A stretch of DNA of 64,000 bases, taken from positions 62,001 through 126,000 of the forward strand of contig NZ_JAUORH010000005.1 of NCBI RefSeq assembly GCF_030547425.1, read 5' to 3'. This stretch comes from Tenacibaculum sp. 1_MG-2023. Its GTDB lineage: Bacteria; Bacteroidota; Bacteroidia; Flavobacteriales; Flavobacteriaceae. The translations under genes and the position numbers were made by a program. A model generated the notes under the pieces. The model ran no database searches and was not told where the DNA came from. It was given only the letters and a program-made list of their open reading frames with translations. Numbering within the stretch: position 1 is the first letter of the stretch; each line of letters starts with the position of its first letter. Below are positions 1-10,115 of the stretch, one piece after another.

Positions 1-110
1 CTTAAAAACACATATTACAAACCCCTTAAGTTTCAGTTTTTAACTAAAGAAAACACACTTTTTAAAAGCTATTACTTTTTAAGATTTTATCCCTCTAAAA
101 AGCTTCAATT

Positions 111-920
111 TTAAACCAGTAAGAACAACCACCAAAAGATAGGTATAGCTTCAACCCAGAAAGAGCTATAATATTTAGATTGATTTACTTTTGATCTCAT
201 TAATAAAACTAAAAGTACAGAAAACAACACCAAAAAAACAGTTCTAAAATGAGTATTAGGACTAATAATAAACTCCAACACCAAACACAACCCTAACAAA
301 ACAGCACCAAACTTTTTAGTGTTTTCTATACCTATTTTTTTAGGAATCGTTTGTAAAGAAATAGCATCATATTGTACATCTCTAATATCAAAAGGGAGAA
401 TTAATATCACCACTAATAAAAACCGTTGTACCGCAGATAGATACACTTCGCTTGTAAAAAAAGTTTCGCTCGCATATACTGGCAATAATACCGTAGTACT
501 CGCCCATACCAAAGCCACCACTACTATTTTTAAATAACCAATACTTCGTAAGTTTTTTTGAAACCCACTTAAAAAAGGCACTGCATATAAAAAAGTTAAC
601 AACCCAAAAGGCACAAAAAATAATAATGTCTTTAATGGAAGTAACCATGCGTAATAACACATCAACAAAAAACAAATCAGTGAAAATATTTGAATAATTT
701 GTAAATTTTTAGTCAAACTTCGGTGATGTAGTTTTGCAACACCAGCATATTTCACAAAGTTATACCCTGTAATTGTCGCAAAAAACACAAAAAAACTTAG
801 TGATTCATCATACGAAAAACCAAAGTATAGCTCTGTAATTCTAAATAAAGAAAACACCGCAAAGGCTACATGAATGCTAGAGTTGATATAAAAATCGAGT
901 ACTTTTTTAAAAAGGTTCAT
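111..920 (-). CDS. UbiA-like polytopic membrane protein
   Basis: A 269-residue, very hydrophobic protein with about seven to eight predicted membrane segments. The motif DIRDVQYD (about residue 178) resembles the second Asp-rich motif of UbiA prenyltransferases. The first Asp-rich motif (NDxxD) is not seen; its place after the second membrane segment reads TGYNFVKYA. It is therefore better called UbiA-like than an assigned prenyltransferase, and no substrate can be given. It is divergently oriented to gcvP with about 130 bp between the start codons, and nothing else on its strand lies nearby. Confidence 0.6.
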   Translation of the reverse strand: MNLFKKVLDFYINSSIHVAFAVFSLFRITELYFGFSYDESLSFFVFFATITGYNFVKYAGVAKLHHRSLTKNLQIIQIFSLICFLLMCYYAWLLPLKTLLFFVPFGLLTFLYAVPFLSGFQKNLRSIGYLKIVVVALVWASTTVLLPVYASETFFTSEVYLSAVQRFLLVVILILPFDIRDVQYDAISLQTIPKKIGIENTKKFGAVLLGLCLVLEFIISPNTHFRTVFLVLFSVLLVLLMRSKVNQSKYYSSFWVEAIPIFWWLFLLV

Positions 921-1051
921 CTAACAAAAATAACTTTTCTGTTTATAACCAGTTGTTTTGGTTAATAAAATATTGCTTTTAACAAAAAAATATGCGTTAA
1001 CAAATCAACCAATTTCACTATTTTTGAGGCACGAAAAACAACAACACAATA

Positions 1052-3907
1052 ATGAACACAAATTCATTTCAACTAAGGCATATAGGTCCTCGTGTTAAAG
1101 ATCAGGATCAAATGCTTCAAACAATTGGCATAGAGAGTTTAGACCAATTGATTTACGAAACTATTCCCGACGATATTCGTTTACAAAAAGAGCTTGATTT
1201 AGCTCCTGCTATGAGCGAATATGAATACCTAAATCACATTAACGAATTAGGTGCAAAAAACAAAGTTTTTAAAAGTTATATCGGTTTAGGATACCACGAA
1301 GCTATTTTACCTAGTGTTATCCAACGTAATATTTTAGAAAACCCGGGATGGTATACTGCGTATACCCCTTACCAAGCTGAAATAGCACAAGGACGTTTAG
1401 AAGCCTTGTTAAATTACCAAACTATGATTTGTGATTTAACAGGAATGGAATTAGCTAACGCATCATTATTAGATGAAAGTACTGCAGCTGCAGAAGCTAT
1501 GGCTTTATTATTTGATGTTCGTGAAAGAGCACAAAAGAAAGCAAACGTAAACAAGTTCTTTGTTTCAGAAGAAATTTTACCACAAACCTTATCAGTATTA
1601 CAAACACGTGCTATTCCTATCGGAATTGATTTAGTAGTTGGTAATCATGAAGAATTTGATTTTTCTGAAGAATTCTACGGTGCTATCGTACAATACCCTG
1701 GAAAGCATGGACAAGTGTATGATTACACCGATTTCGTAGCTAATTGTAACGCAAACAATATTAAAGTAGCTGTTGCTGCTGATATTTTATCGTTAGTAAA
1801 GTTAAAAGCTCCTGCTGAATTTGGTGCTGATGTTGTGGTAGGTACTACACAACGTTTTGGTATTCCTTTAGGATATGGAGGGCCTCACGCTGGATATTTT
1901 GCTACTAAAGAAGCTTATAAGCGTAGTATTCCTGGTCGTATTATTGGAGTTACCAAAGATGTTGACGGTGGTCGTGCCCTTCGTATGGCACTACAAACAC
2001 GTGAGCAACATATTAAACGTGAAAAAGCAACTTCAAACATTTGTACTGCACAGGTATTATTAGCAGTTATGGCAGGTATGTATGCTGTATATCATGGTAA
2101 AGATGGTTTACAATACATTGCAGATCGTGTACACACAAGCACTACATCCTTAGCAAAAGCGTTAAACGATTTAGGTTTCAAACAAAAAAATAGTGCTTAT
2201 TTTGATACTATTTTGGTTGAAGTTGAAGCAGACAAATTACGCCCTGTAGCAGAAGCAAACGGAATCAATTTTAACTACATTGATGAAAATCATATTTCAA
2301 TCTCTGTAAATGAAACCGTTGGATTAAAAGAAATCAACGATATTGTTGATTGTTTCGAACAAGCATTCAATATCAAAGACATTTTAGTTACTGAATTTAC
2401 TACTACAGATGTAATTCCAACAGACGTAAAGAGAGCAACTTCTTTCTTAGATAACGATATATTCAATACGTATCAATCAGAAACTGACATGATGCGTTAT
2501 ATCAAAAAATTAGAGCGTAAAGATTTAGCATTAAATCATTCAATGATTTCTTTAGGGTCTTGTACTATGAAGTTAAATGCTGCTTCTGAAATGTTACCGT
2601 TAAGCAATCCTCAATGGGGGAATATTCACCCGTTTGCACCATTAAACCAAGCGGAAGGATATCAAATCATGTTAAGCAACCTTGAAAACCAATTAAATGT
2701 AATTACTGGTTTTGCAGGTACTTCATTACAACCTAACTCTGGTGCACAAGGAGAATTTGCTGGATTAATGACTATTAGAGCGTATCATGAAGCAAATGGA
2801 GACACCAACAGAAACATCTGTTTAATTCCTGCATCTGCTCACGGAACGAATCCTGCATCTGCTGTTATGGCGGGTATGAAGGTAGTAGTTACTAAAACCG
2901 ATGAAAGAGGAAACATCGACGTAGAGGATTTACGTGCAAAAGCTGAAAAACACGCTGATAATTTAGCTGCTTTAATGGTTACTTACCCATCTACGCATGG
3001 AGTATTTGAAAAAGCTATTAAAGAAATTACGCAAATTATTCACGATAATGGCGGGCAAGTATATATGGACGGTGCAAACATGAACGCACAGGTAGGGTTA
3101 ACAAACCCTGCAACCATTGGTGCCGATGTTTGTCACTTAAACTTACACAAAACATTTGCCATTCCTCACGGTGGTGGTGGACCAGGTGTTGGACCAATTT
3201 GTGTAGCACCACAATTAGTTCCGTTTTTACCTACCAATCCAATAATAGCAACTGGTGGTGACAGTGCCATTACTGCTATCTCAGCAGCTCCTTGGGGTTC
3301 TGCTTTAGTATGTTTAATTTCTTACGGATACATTACTATGTTAGGTGCTGACGGATTAACAAATTCTACTAAGAATGCTATTTTAAACGCAAACTATATT
3401 AAAGAGCGTTTAAGCGAACATTATAGCACTTTATATACTGGTGAAATGAACCGTGCAGCTCACGAAATGATTTTAGATTGTCGTGAGTTTAAACAAAACG
3501 GAATTGAAGTTACTGATATCGCAAAACGTTTAATGGATTACGGATTCCACGCTCCTACGGTATCTTTCCCAGTAGCTGGAACGATTATGGTTGAACCGAC
3601 AGAATCTGAAGGTGTAGCTGAGTTAGATCGTTTTTGTGATGCCTTAATCTCTATTAGAAAAGAGATTGCTGAAGCAATCAAGGAAACTCCTAACAACCCG
3701 CTAAAAAATGCACCTCATACACAAGAAATGTTAACTGCTGATGAATGGAACTTACCATATTCTCGCAAGCAAGCCGCATTTCCTTTAGATTATATTGCAG
3801 ACAATAAGTTTTGGCCTTCAGTACGTCGTGTAGACGATGCTTTTGGTGATCGTAACTTAATTTGTTCTTGTAATCCTATTGAAGATTACATGGAAGCGGA
3901 AGCATAG
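1052..3907 (+). CDS. gcvP: Glycine dehydrogenase (decarboxylating), P-protein of the glycine cleavage system
   Basis: At 951 residues it is the full-length, single-chain form of the P-protein, which decarboxylates glycine with pyridoxal phosphate and passes the aminomethyl group to the lipoyl H-protein. The PLP-lysine region [14 protein letters not shown] lies about residue 700, and the [11 protein letters not shown] segment of the second half is intact. It stands alone: the other gcv genes are not in the window. A TATTTTTG sequence at 1019-1026 fits the flavobacterial -7 element, and a strong hairpin terminator follows the stop codon. Cytoplasmic. Confidence 0.97.
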   Translation: MNTNSFQLRHIGPRVKDQDQMLQTIGIESLDQLIYETIPDDIRLQKELDLAPAMSEYEYLNHINELGAKNKVFKSYIGLGYHEAILPSVIQRNILENPGWYTAYTPYQAEIAQGRLEALLNYQTMICDLTGMELANASLLDESTAAAEAMALLFDVRERAQKKANVNKFFVSEEILPQTLSVLQTRAIPIGIDLVVGNHEEFDFSEEFYGAIVQYPGKHGQVYDYTDFVANCNANNIKVAVAADILSLVKLKAPAEFGADVVVGTTQRFGIPLGYGGPHAGYFATKEAYKRSIPGRIIGVTKDVDGGRALRMALQTREQHIKREKATSNICTAQVLLAVMAGMYAVYHGKDGLQYIADRVHTSTTSLAKALNDLGFKQKNSAYFDTILVEVEADKLRPVAEANGINFNYIDENHISISVNETVGLKEINDIVDCFEQAFNIKDILVTEFTTTDVIPTDVKRATSFLDNDIFNTYQSETDMMRYIKKLERKDLALNHSMISLGSCTMKLNAASEMLPLSNPQWGNIHPFAPLNQAEGYQIMLSNLENQLNVITGFAGTSLQPNSGAQGEFAGLMTIRAYHEANGDTNRNICLIPASAHGTNPASAVMAGMKVVVTKTDERGNIDVEDLRAKAEKHADNLAALMVTYPSTHGVFEKAIKEITQIIHDNGGQVYMDGANMNAQVGLTNPATIGADVCHLNLHKTFAIPHGGGGPGVGPICVAPQLVPFLPTNPIIATGGDSAITAISAAPWGSALVCLISYGYITMLGADGLTNSTKNAILNANYIKERLSEHYSTLYTGEMNRAAHEMILDCREFKQNGIEVTDIAKRLMDYGFHAPTVSFPVAGTIMVEPTESEGVAELDRFCDALISIRKEIAEAIKETPNNPLKNAPHTQEMLTADEWNLPYSRKQAAFPLDYIADNKFWPSVRRVDDAFGDRNLICSCNPIEDYMEAEA

Positions 3908-3930
3908 AAACAAAATCATACAAACTCAAA

Positions 3931-3962
3931 AACCTCATCAAAAAAAGATGAGGTTTTTGTTT
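3931..3962 (+). terminator. Rho-independent terminator of gcvP
   Basis: Nine-base-pair stem (AACCTCATC / GATGAGGTT) with an A7 loop, followed by a T-rich run, 24 bp after the gcvP stop codon. Confidence 0.85.
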
Positions 3963-4199
3963 TTATAAACTATGCTAAAACGGTCATTTCGAGTGATAAC
4001 GAGAAACCTCATGAAGCAGAGTTACTCATAACTTTAAGACCTCTCAACTTACTTCGTAAACTATCTTTGTTCAAAATATATTTTGAACTCGATAATGTTC
4101 GAGGTGACGGTAGTTGAGAAAAAGATTGCTTCGTCCTACCTCCTCGCAAAGACGATAATAAAAACACCCTTAGAAAACAAGCCAAAAATCACATCTAAC

Positions 4200-4324
4200 T
4201 GTCACTTCGAGTGAAATTCACGAAACGTAGTGAAGGGAATTTTGTATCGAGAAGTATTTGATAACAACAAGGTTCTCGATACTATTTTGTTCCACTTAGT
4301 TACACAAAATTACTCGAACTGACA
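4200..4324. repeat. Hairpin B, copy 1
   Basis: Imperfect inverted repeat with arms of about 50 bp: TGTCACTTCGAGT...TATCGAGAA against TTCTCGATA...ACTCGAACTGACA, with a loop near 20 nt. It is 125 nt long, as are the other full copies. Confidence 0.8.
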
Positions 4325-4526
4325 TTTCAACGTTATTATGAACAAACATTGAGCACAATCTAAGCGGAAAGTGACGTAATCTCATAAATCTAAAACGGTC
4401 ATTTCGAAGAAGCGATTTTATGAGCAACTGAGAAATCTCATAAAGCAGAGTTACTCACAAACATATACTTTCATTTTGTCTTGATATAAAACGCCCTCAG
4501 AAAGCAAGCCAAAAATTACATCTAAC

Positions 4527-4651
4527 TGTCACTTCGAGTGAAATTTACGAAACGTAGTGAAGGGAATTTTGTATCGAGAAGTATTTGGTAGTAACAAGGT
4601 TCTCGATACTATTTTGTTCCACTTAGTTACACAAAATTACTCGAACTGACA
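4527..4651. repeat. Hairpin B, copy 2
   Basis: Second copy, 327 bp after copy 1, with the same length and only a few substitutions, for example TTTACG for TTCACG in the left arm. Confidence 0.8.
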
Positions 4652-4724
4652 TTTCAACGTTATTATGAACAAACATTGAGCACAATCAAAGTGGAAAGTG
4701 ACGTAATCTCATAAATCTAAAACG

Positions 4725-4819
4725 GTCATTTCGAAGAAGCGATTTTATGAGCGACTGAGAAATCTCATGAAGCAGAGTTACTCATAACTTTGAGATTTCT
4801 CGCTATCGCTCGATATGAC
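4725..4819. repeat. Hairpin A, complete copy
   Basis: Left arm GTCATTTCGAAGAAGCG...GAGAAATCTCA pairs with the right arm TGAGATTTCTCGCTATCG...ATATGAC around a loop of about 22 nt. The other copies, near 4397, 51297, 51807 and 52317, keep the left arm but run into other sequence instead of the right arm. Confidence 0.75.
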
Positions 4820-4941
4820 GGGAAGCGAGAAAAAGATTGCTTAACCAATAATGATTAAAAGTTATCAGCAAATTAGTTAACCTTTACAGTTATAACTTTT
4901 TTAAAACAATTTCACCTCAACAACAAACTAACGACTACCAG

Positions 4942-5799
4942 CTACAAAAACCTCCAACACACAATACGTGTTACTTTGTTTCCTTGGTGCATAGGAATTA
5001 TTTTAAATTCTTTAACTCCTAGCTTTTTTCCTGAGTTTTGTAAACTTTCTACGTTTTCTTTTTTAGACACTAAACTCGTAAACCATTTACTCGCTTTTGG
5101 TAACTGAGAGCTTTCGTACAAGTAGGTGTGTAAAAAAGCTTTTTCTCCACCTATATACCATAATTCATTAGAGTTTCCTGCAAAATTACGTACCGCATTG
5201 TTTCCTAAGTTTCTTGATTTTCTTCGGTTGGCTCCTCTCGCCTCTTCTGCCGATTTATAAAATGGCGGATTGCACATCGTTATTGTAAACGCATCCTCTT
5301 CTTCTATAATTCCTTGTAAAATGTGCTCTTCTTTAAACTGTTGCCTTAATTCAACCTTATCCGTAAAACCATTATCGTCTATAATGTCTTGAGCATAATC
5401 TAGTGAATCTAAATCGATGTCAGTAGCTACAAAATTCCAGTCATATTCTGCAACTCCCAACAAAGGATAAATACAACTTGCTCCTGTACCAATATCTAAC
5501 ACTGTTACGGTTTCCTCATTCGCAACCAAATCAGCTAAATGATGGATATAGTCTACTCTTCCAGGAATTGGCGGGCATAAATTATTATCAGAAAAATTCC
5601 AATGTTCAATATTATAATGAGTAGCCAATAAAGCTTTATTAAACTCTTTTACAGCTATTGGGTCAGAAAAATCGATGGTTTCCTTCTCAAATTTTTCAAT
5701 AACAAACTCTGCTATTTTTGGATACTTTTCTTTTAAGAGTTTAAAATCGTATCCGTTTTTGTGTTTGTTTTTTCTGTGTAATCCTTTTTTATCTGCCAT
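4942..5799 (-). CDS. rlmF: 23S rRNA (adenine(1618)-N6)-methyltransferase
   Basis: A 285-residue class I methyltransferase of the RlmF family, which methylates N6 of A1618 in 23S rRNA using S-adenosylmethionine. The SAM-binding motif DIGTGASCIYPLLG is near residue 100 and the N6-adenine catalytic motif NPPF is near residue 177. The N-terminus is basic (KKGLHRKNKHKNGYDF), as in the family. Its ATG overlaps the bshC stop codon in TAATG, so the two are translationally coupled. It is the last gene of the three-gene run methyltransferase-bshC-rlmF. Confidence 0.93.
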   Translation of the reverse strand: MADKKGLHRKNKHKNGYDFKLLKEKYPKIAEFVIEKFEKETIDFSDPIAVKEFNKALLATHYNIEHWNFSDNNLCPPIPGRVDYIHHLADLVANEETVTVLDIGTGASCIYPLLGVAEYDWNFVATDIDLDSLDYAQDIIDDNGFTDKVELRQQFKEEHILQGIIEEEDAFTITMCNPPFYKSAEEARGANRRKSRNLGNNAVRNFAGNSNELWYIGGEKAFLHTYLYESSQLPKASKWFTSLVSKKENVESLQNSGKKLGVKEFKIIPMHQGNKVTRIVCWRFL

Positions 5800-7394
5800 T
5801 AAAGTGTAATAACTGTAAATTCTAGTTGTAACGGGTGTAAGTTTTCTTTTAGAATTGTAATAAAGTCAGCTCCATATTCTAAATAGAATTCTGAAAAGTT
5901 ACGTTGACGTTCTTCTAAACTTTGATTAGGTAATAATTCGTTTTGCAAAGCTACGATTCTTTCTACTGTTTCTTTTTGATGTCTTTTTTCTGCACGAAGC
6001 CATCTTTTTTCAAGGTTTTCTAATCCTTTAACCTGCTTTCTTTCTTGTGCATTTACTGCTCCTACAAAAGAAACATCGGTTTTTTGAGCTAGTTTACGTA
6101 AGTCGTCAAACTGTTCTTGTAAAAATTGTTTCTGTTTGGTAAAGTCTACTTTAGCATCACCATTATCCAACACCTTTCTTGCCAACAAATCATCTTGTTT
6201 TAAAAACACTTCTTCTTCTGAAACGTTAAGATTTTCAAGCTTTTTTTGTTGCTTTTCTGAAAGTATTTGAGCCGAATTTCTCAATAACAAAATAGGAAAC
6301 GGAACATTTACTTTATCAAAATATGCCTTTAACTCTAACCAATACGCTAACTCTCCTCCTCCACCTATGTAACAGAGGTTAGGTAAAATTACCTCTTGGT
6401 ATAGTGGACGCATAATTACGTTTGGCGAAAAACATTCTGGTTCACTATGTAAATGGTTTAAGATTTCATCCTTTGTCCAAGAAATATCTGTATTATTCAC
6501 TTTGTATATTCCGTTTTCAAGAATAATACGTTCACGAATCCTATCGGTAATATAAAATAAGTTTATCTCACGCGGATTTACTTGTATTTTATATGACTTT
6601 TCTAGTTCTGTAATTGTTTTCGATACTTCTTTATAAGAGGTTTCGTGCAATAAATCGTATTCTACATACGGTGTCAATGCTCTTTTCAACTCTCTTTCAT
6701 CAGCATCTAAAATTACCAAACCATACTTTCCAAAAAGTTTATCAGCTATGTATCGAGTTGCATCTGCTAATTTTTTGTGTTGCAAATAACCTTTTTCAAA
6801 TATCTCTTTTATTTGAACAGCATTTTTTGAACTTCCTAAATGCTCTGCAAATACCTCAAAAACATCTTGTAGCCCTTCCGTTGTAAAACGCCCTACTGGT
6901 CCTGTTTGATCTGAATTCCATTGTACTTTTTTCCCTTTGAAATTGAAAAAATTGATTTCTTCAAAATCGTGGTCTTCAGTTGCCATCCAATACACAGGTA
7001 CAAAATTCTCATTCGGAAATTGCATTGACAAGTGCTCGCACATGTTTATAGTTGATATAATCTTGTATAAAAAGTATAACGGCCCTGTAAATAAGTTCAG
7101 CTGATGCCCTGTTGTAATTGTAAATGTATTCTCTTCTAGTAAACTTTCTATATTTTTTTGCGTGTCGAACGACAAATCAATGTCTTTGTATTGTTTTCTC
7201 AATACTTCAACCAACCTTTTTCTTTGAGTGCTTGAAATAGGATTTTCTTTCTTTTCTTCTAGTTGTTTTTCAAAGTTTCGCAAACTCGGATAACGGTTAT
7301 AAAAAGGTTGAATATTTTCATCAGCCTTTAAATAATCCTCCATTGTTTTAGAAAAGAATCCTGTGTTTTTATAAGGGATATTGGTTACGTTCAT
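5799..7394 (-). CDS. bshC: Putative cysteine ligase BshC (bacillithiol biosynthesis)
   Basis: A 531-residue BshC/YllA-family protein, the proposed last enzyme of bacillithiol synthesis, which joins cysteine to glucosaminyl-malate. Family hallmarks are the N-terminal TTGHQLNLFTGPLYF segment (about residue 95), VPVYWMATEDHDFEE, and the C-terminal coiled-coil region rich in Lys/Glu. It overlaps both neighbours by one base (TAATG at each junction), so it sits inside a coupled operon. The deacetylase bshB1 lies 35 kb away on the same strand; bshA is not in the window. Confidence 0.95.
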   Translation of the reverse strand: MNVTNIPYKNTGFFSKTMEDYLKADENIQPFYNRYPSLRNFEKQLEEKKENPISSTQRKRLVEVLRKQYKDIDLSFDTQKNIESLLEENTFTITTGHQLNLFTGPLYFLYKIISTINMCEHLSMQFPNENFVPVYWMATEDHDFEEINFFNFKGKKVQWNSDQTGPVGRFTTEGLQDVFEVFAEHLGSSKNAVQIKEIFEKGYLQHKKLADATRYIADKLFGKYGLVILDADERELKRALTPYVEYDLLHETSYKEVSKTITELEKSYKIQVNPREINLFYITDRIRERIILENGIYKVNNTDISWTKDEILNHLHSEPECFSPNVIMRPLYQEVILPNLCYIGGGGELAYWLELKAYFDKVNVPFPILLLRNSAQILSEKQQKKLENLNVSEEEVFLKQDDLLARKVLDNGDAKVDFTKQKQFLQEQFDDLRKLAQKTDVSFVGAVNAQERKQVKGLENLEKRWLRAEKRHQKETVERIVALQNELLPNQSLEERQRNFSEFYLEYGADFITILKENLHPLQLEFTVITL

Positions 7395-8059
7395 TACTTG
7401 TGCGTTCTTTGAAATAAGGTGTAAACATACGGACGTTCTCCTCCGTACGGATTTACAAATGTGTGATTAAAACTATTGACTAAAACAAAATCGTTTCCTA
7501 ATTTTTCTTGTAGCATTTCCGTATTGTAACGTTGTAATTGCAATCCACAACATTTTTCTGCTCCGTCTAAAGCAAAAACAGCTATAATTACGAATCCGTC
7601 AACTTTTACAAGCTTCTTTAATAGATTAAAATAAGCGTTTTGTTCTTCGGTTTTTAAAAAGAAGTGTAGTACCGCTCTATCGTTCCAAACATCAACTTCA
7701 TCAAACTCATGTAACTTGGTTGGAGTCACTAAATCATCAGCTATAAAATTAACTTTTGAGGCATTTTCTCCTAATCGATTTTGTATATCGGTTAGTGCTT
7801 TTTCAGATAAATCATTTGCTATTAAACCTGAATATCCATCAGCTACTAACTCATCAATTAACATGGATGAACCAACGCCTACATTTAAGATTTTGGCATT
7901 TTTTGGTACGTTAGATTCCTTTAATAATTCAATTATTTCTTTCGGATTTTTTTCGAACCATCCTAGTTTTTCTGTTGGATTTTTTACGTAGGCAGCATTC
8001 CAGTGTTTTTTATAATTAATTTCTTCCGGAATGTTACACTCACTCTCTTTTGTAGTCAT
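7394..8059 (-). CDS. SAM-dependent methyltransferase, class I
   Basis: A 221-residue Rossmann-fold methyltransferase. Motif I is ILNVGVGSSMLIDEL (about residue 60), followed by an acidic residue in LIANDLSEKAL and by the motif IV-like WNDRAVLHFF. This pattern is typical of small-molecule methyltransferases resembling thiopurine/thiol methyltransferases, but the substrate cannot be read from sequence. It is first in the operon with bshC and rlmF and shares a TAATG overlap with bshC. A role linked to low-molecular-weight thiols is a guess from position only. Confidence 0.75.
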   Translation of the reverse strand: MTTKESECNIPEEINYKKHWNAAYVKNPTEKLGWFEKNPKEIIELLKESNVPKNAKILNVGVGSSMLIDELVADGYSGLIANDLSEKALTDIQNRLGENASKVNFIADDLVTPTKLHEFDEVDVWNDRAVLHFFLKTEEQNAYFNLLKKLVKVDGFVIIAVFALDGAEKCCGLQLQRYNTEMLQEKLGNDFVLVNSFNHTFVNPYGGERPYVYTLFQRTHK

Positions 8060-8180
8060 AGTCCAAAAATAGGAAAATTTAATTCTTTGTCGAAAACTTA
8101 CCAGACTTCTAACAGATTTTTAACTACATTCTTTTTTTAACCATCTATTTAGGTATTTTTACAGTTAGTAAATTATAATT

Positions 8181-10115
8181 ATGCAGTTTAAACATCCTGA
8201 GATTTTATATTTCTTAGCTTTTTTACTCATTCCTATTTTGGTACACCTGTTCCAACTACAGCGATTTGTAAAAGTTCCGTTTACCAATGTAGCTTTTTTA
8301 CAAAAGTTAGTGTTGCAAACACGTAAAAGTTCTCGTATAAAAAAATGGTTGATTTTAGCCACGCGTTTACTGCTACTTGCGGCTCTTATTTTTGCATTTG
8401 CTCAGCCTTATTTTAGCAATCACAAAGCAAATGAAGAGCAACATTTCTTTATATATCTTGATAATTCTTTAAGTACAAATGCTATTGGAGAAAAAGGTAA
8501 TTTACTACAAATTGCTACCCAAGAAATTATTGAAAATTCTACAGAAAAAACAAGTTATTCTTTACTTACAAACGATCATTTTTACGCAAATAAAACAGCT
8601 ACTGAACTAAAAGAAGAGCTGTTGAAGACAACAAATACTGCAAAAAACAGAAACCTTGCTGATGTTTTTTTAAAGATGACTAGTGAGCATAAATCTGCTA
8701 CTTCTCCTACCAAAAACATTGTGATTTCTGATTTTCAAAACACTAAAAAAAAAGAAATTAACAACGTTCCTAAAAATACTTCTTTTATAAAGTTAGTTCC
8801 TGAACAACAAAGTAATATTTCTATTGATAGTGTTTTTGTAGATGACAATGGTGGCTCTAATTTTAACGTACATATTGTTGTAAAAAATCAAGGAAATGCT
8901 AAAAATGATATTCCTATTGCTATATACAATAATGACAAGTTATTGAATAAACAAACCTTTAGCATTGGAAAAAACAAGACTTTAGAGGTTACTTTTTCTG
9001 TTGTAAAAGCACCTGTATTTTTAGGTAAAGTAATTATTAATTTTAATGACACCTACGGGTTTGATAATTCGTTTTATTTTACTATTAATGCTAACGAAAA
9101 AGTTAATGTACTAGCTATTGGAGAGCCTAACAACTTCCTACAGCGAATTTATACGAAAGAAGAGTTTAACTTTACTTCTTCTACCCTACAAAACACCAAC
9201 TATAATTTGATAGATAAGCAGCATCTTATTGTTTTAAATGAGTTAAAAAACATTCCTGAAACACTCATAAATAGCTTGGCAAGCTATGCAGCCAAAGGTG
9301 GAAATATAGTTGTTATCCCCAGTAATAAAGTAACTCTTTCTTCTTATAACAACCTTTTTAGTAAACTAAATACTGGAAAATTATTTTCACTAAAAAATGA
9401 CAGCTTAAAAGTTACTACGATTAATTATAATCATCCTCTTTTAAAAAATGTTTTCGAAAAGAAAGTTGCTAACTTTCAATATCCGTTTGTAAAAAGCTCA
9501 TTTAATACCGAGTTTACAAATACTAGTAACCTTGTTTCTTTTGAAAACAAACAAGGTTTTATTAAACAGATTCGCTTACCTAATGCTTCTATGTATTGGG
9601 TAGCGGGTTCTTTAAATAAAGACAATAGCAACTTTACGAACTCACCTTTAATTGTTCCTGTTTTTTATAACATTGGAAAACAGAGCTTACAACTTTCTAA
9701 GTTGTATTATACGATTGATAAACAGAATACTATTGATATTGATACCCAACTAGGAAAAGATGAAGTTTTAAGTATTGCTACTAATAAAAGTTCTTTTATT
9801 CCTTTACAACAAACTTTTCAAAACAAAACACGTATTACAACTAAAGATCAACCTTTAGTAGATGGGTTCTATAAAGTACAGCAACAGAATAATGTACTTA
9901 GAAATATTGCTTTTAATTACGACAAAAGTGAAAGTTGTTTAGATTTTTTAATGTTTTCTGAAACTAACAATATGACTATATCTACTTCAGTAAAAAACAC
10001 CTTGGAAAATATTAATGATGAAAACAAAATTCAATGGCTTTGGAAATGGTTTTTGGGCTTAGCTATTGTATCTTTGCTTTTAGAAATTTTGATTTTAAAA
10101 TTCTTTAAACCATGA
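8181..10115 (+). CDS. BatA-domain membrane protein
   Basis: A 644-residue protein whose N-terminus has the BatA double-transmembrane domain: a first helix (PEILYFLAFLLIPILVHLF), a loop with VPFTNVAFLQ, and a second helix (LLLLAALIFAFAQPYF). A long extracytoplasmic part follows, with a von Willebrand-like start (FIYLDNSLSTNA) and a glutamine amidotransferase-like stretch. It ends with one C-terminal membrane helix. The family occurs near Bat aerotolerance-type operons, but no MoxR or other bat genes are here. Its stop overlaps the next start by 4 nt (ATGA). Confidence 0.85.
   Translation: MQFKHPEILYFLAFLLIPILVHLFQLQRFVKVPFTNVAFLQKLVLQTRKSSRIKKWLILATRLLLLAALIFAFAQPYFSNHKANEEQHFFIYLDNSLSTNAIGEKGNLLQIATQEIIENSTEKTSYSLLTNDHFYANKTATELKEELLKTTNTAKNRNLADVFLKMTSEHKSATSPTKNIVISDFQNTKKKEINNVPKNTSFIKLVPEQQSNISIDSVFVDDNGGSNFNVHIVVKNQGNAKNDIPIAIYNNDKLLNKQTFSIGKNKTLEVTFSVVKAPVFLGKVIINFNDTYGFDNSFYFTINANEKVNVLAIGEPNNFLQRIYTKEEFNFTSSTLQNTNYNLIDKQHLIVLNELKNIPETLINSLASYAAKGGNIVVIPSNKVTLSSYNNLFSKLNTGKLFSLKNDSLKVTTINYNHPLLKNVFEKKVANFQYPFVKSSFNTEFTNTSNLVSFENKQGFIKQIRLPNASMYWVAGSLNKDNSNFTNSPLIVPVFYNIGKQSLQLSKLYYTIDKQNTIDIDTQLGKDEVLSIATNKSSFIPLQQTFQNKTRITTKDQPLVDGFYKVQQQNNVLRNIAFNYDKSESCLDFLMFSETNNMTISTSVKNTLENINDENKIQWLWKWFLGLAIVSLLLEILILKFFKP

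Larger units (their letters stand above)
3966..4860. repeat. Repeat region 1: tandem 327-bp intergenic repeat
   Basis: The roughly 1-kb gap between gcvP and rlmF has no gene. It holds a divergent repeat start (3966-4190) and then two near-identical units offset by exactly 327 bp: TGTCAC at 4200 and 4527, AAACGGTCAT at 4393 and 4720. Each unit combines a 125-bp imperfect palindrome (hairpin B) and a second palindrome (hairpin A, starting GTCATTTCGA). The same modules recur at 51.3-52.6 kb and at the end of the window. No transposase is associated. Confidence 0.9.
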
